Source: Aureococcus anophagefferens
Taxonomy: Eukaryota > Sar > Pelagophyceae > Pelagomonadales > Pelagomonadaceae
DNA: 40,456 nt
Reading direction: 5' to 3'
Assembly: GCF_000186865.1 (NCBI RefSeq)
Contig: NW_008705572.1
Location: 1,372,156-1,412,611, forward strand
The notes beneath the pieces are model-generated. The model saw only the letters and a list, made by a program, of their open reading frames with translations, was not told the origin of the DNA and did no database searches. Positions 38,252 to 40,456 of this stretch are shown here, one piece after another (position 1 is the first letter of the stretch; each line of letters begins with the position of its first letter). The translations under genes were made by a program, and so were the position numbers.

Positions 38252-39988
38252 ATGTCAAGCTCGGACCACACTCAGGCCGGCAACCTGCGCCGTCACCATG
38301 ACCATGACCCCCGCCGCGGGCGAAGCGACTCGCGCGGGCGCGGGCGCAGCCGCACCCCCGCGCCACGCAGTCGCTCGTCGTCGCGCTCTACGCGGCGGTC
38401 GCTAAGCCGCGACCGCGACGTCGGCCGCGACCGTTCGTCGTCGCCGCGCGCGCGCGACGGGCGGCGGCGACCCGCTAGTCGCGGGCGCGGCTCTCGCACC
38501 CCGTCGCGCGCGCGCGACGGCGACAGCCGCCGCGCTCCGAATTCCGCCGACGTAATGCCGCCACCGCCGCCGCGCCGCCGCGACCGCGACCGCTCCCGGG
38601 CGCCGCGCCGCAGCCGGTCGCCGCGCCGCGGCCGGTCGCGGAGCCGCAGCCGGTCGCGGGACTCGGCCGCCTACCGCTCGAGCTCGCGCGCGCCGCCGCG
38701 CCGCGACGGTTCCGCGTACCGCGGCCGCAGCCGCTCGCCGCCGCACGACCGCTCGGAGCCGCCGCGGCGCTCGACGTCGCCGGTGACCCGCCTGCTGCGA
38801 CCCGACGGCCCGGGCGACGCCGCGGTCATGGTCAAGCTCTGCTGCGCCGTGGAGGGCGACACGCTCGCGGACGGCGAGCAGCTCGGCGTCTACGTCGTGA
38901 AGCTCGCGCGGGAGCAGGTCGAGACGCTGTCGCTCAGCTCCGTGAAGCAGATCATCCGCAACGCGGTGGGGGAGCGCTTCGAGGGCTTCGTCGCCGCGAA
39001 GACGAAGAAGGTGCTTCTCGTGTTGGACGGAGTCGACTACGAGTTCTCGCCGGGCAAGAACGGCGGCCTCAGCTTTCTGCTGTCCGAGGCCCTGTACTGC
39101 GACCGCGCGGCGGGCGGGCCGCCCTGCTTCGAGGCGCACCTGGTGCTCACGAAGGCCCAGGTCAACGCGGCGCTCGAGTCGGCGACGATTTCCGTCGGCC
39201 GGCCGCGCCGCGAGAAGTTGGTCTTCAAGGTCGGCAGCGCGGTCGTCCAACGCCAGGACCTCAATGACGCGCCCCTCACGGACAAGCTCAAGGCGTTGCC
39301 GCTGCATGGCGTGGTCGCGGTCACCTTCGCCGACGAGGGCCGGCCGCGGGGCGCGTTGGCCGGCGCGCTCTTCTTCGAGATCCTCGAGGAGGACCGCACG
39401 CGGGCCCCAAGCATCCTTTCTCGCGACCCGACGATGCCAGCCCTGGTCGTCCACTTCACGCGCCTGGACGCGCCGCTGACCTTCCAGGTCAGTGTCGCGA
39501 CCCTCGGCCGCATCTTCAGCGACTCGCAACTCGAGAAACTCGACGCGAAGCGGAGCCTCCTCTCGCAGGCCTTCGGCGTCGCCGACGCGTCGGCCGCGCA
39601 GCGCATGCTCCCGAATCCGTGCACCTTCGTGTGCGCGTGCTGCCCGCGGTCGAACCACACGGTCTCCGTCGTGCTCGGCGGCGCGACGGGCCCGGAGACG
39701 CCCTCCTTCTTCGACCAGGCCGACGTGCACAAGCTGTCCTCGCCCAACAACCTGAACAAGGTCATCCAGCACACGGCCATCCACCTCAAGCAGGCCCAGG
39801 ACGCCAAGGAAGTCGTGCCCGTCGGCGACGCGGACGGCGTGCGCGACGCGCAGAAGAAGATCGACGGCTTCGAGTACGCGCTCCTCACCCTCAAGAAGCA
39901 GGCGACGACGCTCGAGCCCCTCGCCGACGCTACCATGCTCGTCGACGCGGACCGCGTCCCCAAGTGCTACATCGCCGACCTCCCGTAG
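38252..39988 (+). CDS. Protein with N-terminal Arg/Ser (RS) domain and unknown C-terminal domain
   Basis: 578 aa, intronless, ATG at 38252 (MSSSDHTQAGNLRRHHDHD). Residues ~20-180 are a classical RS domain (RSRSSSRSTRRSLSRDRD, PRRGRSRSRSRSRDS), as in splicing factors and their partners, which is normally phosphorylated and nuclear. The remaining 390 residues are well ordered and not RNA-recognition motifs: VMVKLCCAVEGDTLADGEQL, KKVLLVLDGVDYEFSPGKNG, PALVVHFTRLDAPLTFQVSV, then a Cys-containing PCTFVCACCPRSNHTVSVVL and a helical end (NNLNKVIQHTAIHLKQAQDA, YALLTLKKQATTLEPLADAT). I recognise no family. Role in splicing or nuclear speckles is inferred from the RS domain only. Confidence 0.7.
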   Translation: MSSSDHTQAGNLRRHHDHDPRRGRSDSRGRGRSRTPAPRSRSSSRSTRRSLSRDRDVGRDRSSSPRARDGRRRPASRGRGSRTPSRARDGDSRRAPNSADVMPPPPPRRRDRDRSRAPRRSRSPRRGRSRSRSRSRDSAAYRSSSRAPPRRDGSAYRGRSRSPPHDRSEPPRRSTSPVTRLLRPDGPGDAAVMVKLCCAVEGDTLADGEQLGVYVVKLAREQVETLSLSSVKQIIRNAVGERFEGFVAAKTKKVLLVLDGVDYEFSPGKNGGLSFLLSEALYCDRAAGGPPCFEAHLVLTKAQVNAALESATISVGRPRREKLVFKVGSAVVQRQDLNDAPLTDKLKALPLHGVVAVTFADEGRPRGALAGALFFEILEEDRTRAPSILSRDPTMPALVVHFTRLDAPLTFQVSVATLGRIFSDSQLEKLDAKRSLLSQAFGVADASAAQRMLPNPCTFVCACCPRSNHTVSVVLGGATGPETPSFFDQADVHKLSSPNNLNKVIQHTAIHLKQAQDAKEVVPVGDADGVRDAQKKIDGFEYALLTLKKQATTLEPLADATMLVDADRVPKCYIADLP

Positions 39989-40456
39989 GACCCCTCCACT
40001 CTGTGCTCCGCTTCCCACCTTCCCCCCGGCCCCCCACTGTGTGCTTCGCTTCTACTTCGCGCTTGTAACTTAAACTGCTGCCCTCGTCCGGCAGGCTAGG
40101 CCTAGAAGGTTCTCAGACTAGTGGACCGTGCCGGGCCGGCAGGGCTCCGGACCGATGCCACGTCGGTCGTTTTGAGTCGTCTCTTCTCGTCCTCTCGGCG
40201 GATCGAAGCCCCCCCGGGGCGTGGGCGACTAGCCGCACCAAGTAACACAGGAATCTCGACCACCTACGGGTCGGCGGGGCCCCGAATCGAGTACGAGGCG
40301 GATCTCGAGGCACGGAACCGGCCCTACGGCGGCAGTTTTGAGTCGAGAGGCTTCGACCGGCGGCTCTAGGAGGTTGGTTCCGTCGATGGGGCTGTCCGTG
40401 ATGCCATCTAGCCATAGGTTTTTGGCACCAGAAGTGCCCGGAAACTCGTATTCTTG
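39989..40456. other. 3' flank, no gene recognised
   Basis: Pyrimidine-rich sequence after the stop (CCCACCTTCCCCCCGGCCCC) is presumably the 3' UTR of the RS-domain gene. CGTTTTGAGTCG and AGTTTTGAGTCGAG occur at about 40167 and 40333. A short plus frame (40121-40369) has no protein-like features. Confidence 0.35.

Overview
This window looks like nuclear DNA of a small, very GC-rich photosynthetic stramenopile, most likely a pelagophyte of the Aureococcus type. Four things point that way. Codon third positions are almost all G or C. Genes are short, tightly packed and interrupted by few, very short introns. Several proteins start with a signal peptide followed by an Ala-Phe or Ser-Phe junction, as in secondary red-lineage plastid targeting. 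Three introns are copies of one transposon-like introner element, a class known from Aureococcus. There are no operons, Shine-Dalgarno sites or prokaryotic RNA genes. All gene names rest on motif recognition by eye; no database was searched.

Layout. 1-2865 (-): ankyrin-repeat protein running off the left edge, with a frameshift and an introner intron. 2986-4194 (-): secretory-pathway FAM69/DIPK-like divergent kinase. 4420-5082 (+): TLC-domain membrane protein. 5084-8455 (-): oligopeptidase B fused to a GNAT acetyltransferase, with an introner intron. 8708-10375 (+): KDM2/PHF8-type JmjC demethylase, with an introner intron between its iron ligands. 10494-11354 (+): secreted class 3 lipase. 11689-12954 (+): alpha/beta hydrolase whose C-terminal half is lost in repeat-bearing sequence. 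12951-15620 (-): large secreted DUF285-repeat protein with a Thr/Pro linker. 15780-17590: tandem array of about 12 units of ~157 bp. 17600-20100: gene-poor, with TAGTCGG clusters around a small orphan frame. 20115-23024 (-): plastid-targeted SecA. 23246-24016 (-): PX-domain protein with a second kind of introner. 25097-28443 (-): two orphan genes. 28900-29888 (-): a decayed gene. 30188-31402 (+): zinc-type dehydrogenase/reductase with two tiny introns. 31408-33588 (-): eIF2B epsilon. 33720-34154 (+): RNase-kappa-like membrane protein. 34496-35305 (+): TPR protein. 35335-36570 (-): orphan of lower GC. 36571-38251: gene-free, ending in a GGGACGC minisatellite. 38252-39988 (+): protein with an N-terminal Arg/Ser domain.

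Genes are mostly arranged as divergent pairs sharing 130-250 bp promoters and convergent pairs whose stop codons lie 1-30 bp apart or overlap. The genes do not form one pathway: they cover protein export to the plastid, translation initiation, chromatin modification, lipid and protein hydrolysis and surface proteins.

The most informative signal is the introns. Three ~190-bp introns in unrelated genes are one repeat family with terminal inverted repeats. The 3' AG lies in the element, and the 5' GT or GC lies in a target-site duplication made from the host exon. A 79-bp element in the PX gene has the same architecture with a different sequence, and several 40-89 bp introns carry decayed traces of the same flanking duplication. 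This looks like one mechanism of intron gain caught at different ages.
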